Origin: Burkholderiales bacterium
Lineage (GTDB): Bacteria; Pseudomonadota; Gammaproteobacteria; Burkholderiales; Burkholderiaceae_C
Reading direction: 5' to 3'
Length of the DNA stretch: 8,441 nt
Assembly (NCBI GenBank): GCA_005786815.1
Contig: SYDB01000010.1
Coordinates: 1 to 8,441, forward strand
Below the pieces are notes generated by a model, which saw only the letters and a list, made by a program, of their open reading frames with translations, was not told the origin of the DNA and ran no database searches. Of the stretch, positions 7,244-8,441 are shown piece after piece. Position 1 is the first letter of the stretch. Each line of letters starts with the position of its first letter. The translations under genes were made by a program, and so were the position numbers.

Positions 7244-7914
7244 GGTCTCACCACGTCCACCCCCTTAGGTGGCACAAATACAAACTGAGACGGAGATAGA
7301 TTTTTAGGATTGGCTTCAAAGTACTCAAAGCTGATCACCGAACGTTGTCCCATCGCATCCAAGATGTCTAATTTCTCAAGGTTGGCAACACCACCCTCAA
7401 CGCGCAACCCAATACGCACACTTTGAACAGTGCTCTCTCGAATTTTTGGCGTGGCTTGCACCCATTGCAAACCGTCTGTTTCAGATTGTTCTTGCAGATG
7501 GAATTCTTTTTGTAAAGATGCTAAATCAGAAGCCGTAGCAATCAAAGCAGCGGGCGAACTGCTCAGGGCTTGTGTTTGCGAGCGCGCAGTGACTTGTGCT
7601 AGGTCGACGTCGTACCACCAAAGCATGTTGCCGTCAGCAACAAGCGTTAAGGGATATGGTTTTTGGTAATCAAACCGAAAACGTGTGGGGCGAATAAATG
7701 CAAATAGACCGCTGGATTTTTTACTTCTTGCGGTCTGTCCAGTTTTAACAGGCGGTGTCACCACTTGGCTAAATATGGCGCGCCCGCTGTGCGCGGTTTT
7801 AAGAAATAGCTCCAAGCTTTCTAGGCCGCCTGCGCATACTTGCAAGCTTGCAGTCAACAACAATACTTGCAAAGCGTGCTTGCACTTCGTAAAGCCAAGC
7901 AACTTATGCTTCAC
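7240..7914 (-). CDS. lolA: Outer-membrane lipoprotein carrier protein LolA
   Basis: This is a 224-residue precursor of the periplasmic chaperone that carries lipoproteins from the LolCDE complex to LolB at the outer membrane. GTG 7914-7912 is chosen as start: it lies 4 bases after the ftsK stop codon and yields a short basic n-region (KHK, K10, K12, H13) followed by a hydrophobic core (residues 14-27). A start at ATG 7959-7957 would add 15 residues ahead of the signal peptide and overlap ftsK by 41 bases. Cleavage is likely near CAGG (27-30). Mature-protein family features are GRAIFSQVV (44-52), FAFIRPTRFRFDYQKPYP (71-88), LVADGNMLWWYDVDLAQVT (91-109), SSPAALI (119-125), and the C-terminal FVFVPPKGVDVV (211-222). 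A Cys at 27 precedes the cleavage region but does not form a good lipobox. The ftsK-lolA-rarA order is common in Betaproteobacteria. Confidence 0.92.
   Translation of the reverse strand: MKHKLLGFTKCKHALQVLLLTASLQVCAGGLESLELFLKTAHSGRAIFSQVVTPPVKTGQTARSKKSSGLFAFIRPTRFRFDYQKPYPLTLVADGNMLWWYDVDLAQVTARSQTQALSSSPAALIATASDLASLQKEFHLQEQSETDGLQWVQATPKIRESTVQSVRIGLRVEGGVANLEKLDILDAMGQRSVISFEYFEANPKNLSPSQFVFVPPKGVDVVRP
7836..7872. repeat. Ten-base direct repeat and 12-base palindrome within the lolA signal-peptide coding region
   Basis: ATACTTGCAA occurs at 7836-7845 and again at 7863-7872, exactly 27 bases (nine codons) apart and in frame. It encodes LQV twice (precursor residues 15-17 and 24-26). TGCAAGCTTGCA at 7841-7852 is a perfect palindrome overlapping the first copy. 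Confidence 0.5.
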
Positions 7915-7918
7915 GAAC

Positions 7919-8441
7919 TCAGGCCTCACGATTAGGCACCAAGATTTCGCGCTGACCATTGCTACTCATAGCGCTGACCATGCCGGCTTTTTCCATGTCT
8001 TCGACCAATCGCGCAGCACGGTTGTAGCCAATTTTCAAATGGCGTTGCACCAACGAAATACTGGCTTTGCGATTTTTTAAAACAACTTCTACCGCTTGGT
8101 CGTACATCGGGTCTTTTTCGCTAGGGGTGTCACCAAATAAATCGGGACCCATCAAGTTGCCATCACCATCTACCGTACCGCCCTCGAGCACACCTTCAAT
8201 ATAGTCAGGCTCGCCCTGTGTTTTGAGATAACTCACTACGCGATGCACCTCTTCGTCGCTGACAAACGCGCCGTGTACGCGAATAGGAAAACCAGAACCA
8301 CTGTGCATGTACAACATATCACCCATACCGAGTAACGCTTCAGCACCCATTTGGTCCAGAATGGTTCGGCTGTCAATTTTGCTGCTGACTTGGAAAGCGA
8401 TGCGCGTTGGAATATTCGCCTTGATCAAGCCGGTGATCACA
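7919..8441 (-). CDS. ftsK: DNA translocase FtsK, C-terminal part (5' end outside window)
   Basis: This is a partial gene: the frame is open to the right edge and stops at TGA 7921-7919, giving about 173 visible residues. They begin in the RecA-like motor domain with [20 protein letters not shown], then [19 protein letters not shown] and GDMLYM, all hallmarks of the FtsK/SpoIIIE beta subdomain. An acidic linker (residues 80-110) leads to the C-terminal gamma winged-helix domain (about 111-173). This contains [20 protein letters not shown] and [23 protein letters not shown], the region that in characterised FtsK reads polar KOPS sequences and activates XerCD at dif. The protein is a septum-anchored motor coupling chromosome segregation to division; its membrane part would lie beyond the window. 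lolA starts 4 bases downstream on the same strand. Confidence 0.96.
   Translation of the reverse strand, partial: VITGLIKANIPTRIAFQVSSKIDSRTILDQMGAEALLGMGDMLYMHSGSGFPIRVHGAFVSDEEVHRVVSYLKTQGEPDYIEGVLEGGTVDGDGNLMGPDLFGDTPSEKDPMYDQAVEVVLKNRKASISLVQRHLKIGYNRAARLVEDMEKAGMVSAMSSNGQREILVPNREA

Noticed and set aside
7915..7959. Longer lolA form starting at ATG 7959-7957
   Set aside because: It would bury the signal peptide behind 15 extra residues and overlap the ftsK end; GTG 7914-7912 gives a normal Sec signal.
1..8441. CRISPR arrays, tRNA or rRNA genes, insertion sequences, phage or toxin-antitoxin genes
   Set aside because: None was seen: there are no regularly spaced repeats, no transposase or integrase-like frames, and the coding run leaves no space for them.

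Overview
The window reads as a stretch of chromosome from a Betaproteobacterium of the order Burkholderiales. The evidence is the Bug-type (TctC family) periplasmic binding protein, which is characteristic of that group, the ftsK-lolA-rarA gene order, and the overall look of the proteins. Base composition is intermediate (roughly half G+C by eye), which would fit a freshwater Comamonadaceae-like lineage better than a high-GC soil Burkholderia. That genus-level guess is inference. The window is gene-dense, has no intergenic gap over about 50 bases, and shows no sign of mobile DNA, RNA genes or CRISPR.

Left arm, plus strand (1-1575): the 3' part of an iron-sulfur/flavin oxidoreductase gene (FAD/NAD-binding reductase module), followed after 20 bases by a complete Bug-family tricarboxylate-type solute-binding protein with its own good ribosome binding site. 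The two are probably co-transcribed. A 44-base convergent junction rich in short inverted repeats (around 1576-1627) separates this arm from the rest.

Right arm, minus strand (8441 down to 1620): one uninterrupted run of eight genes, transcribed right to left. They are ftsK (C-terminal end only), lolA, rarA, livH, livM, livG, livF and a phytanoyl-CoA dioxygenase (PhyH) family gene. Neighbouring genes either overlap by a few bases or are separated by 1-5 bases, so the run looks like one transcription unit with extensive translational coupling. The first three are housekeeping genes: chromosome segregation (FtsK), outer-membrane lipoprotein delivery (LolA) and replication-fork maintenance (RarA). 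The next four encode the two permeases and two ATPases of a branched-chain/hydrophobic amino acid type (LivHMGF) ABC importer. The last gene is an Fe(II)/2-oxoglutarate-dependent oxygenase whose ribosome binding site overlaps the livF stop codon.

The most interesting context is the fusion of a complete LivHMGF importer plus a dioxygenase onto the end of the ftsK-lolA-rarA block, with no livK-type binding protein in view. The importer and oxygenase may act on the same imported compound. No convincing novel defence, mobile or regulatory system is visible. Several start codons needed choosing: TTG for rarA, GTG for lolA, and internal ATGs for livG and livM.
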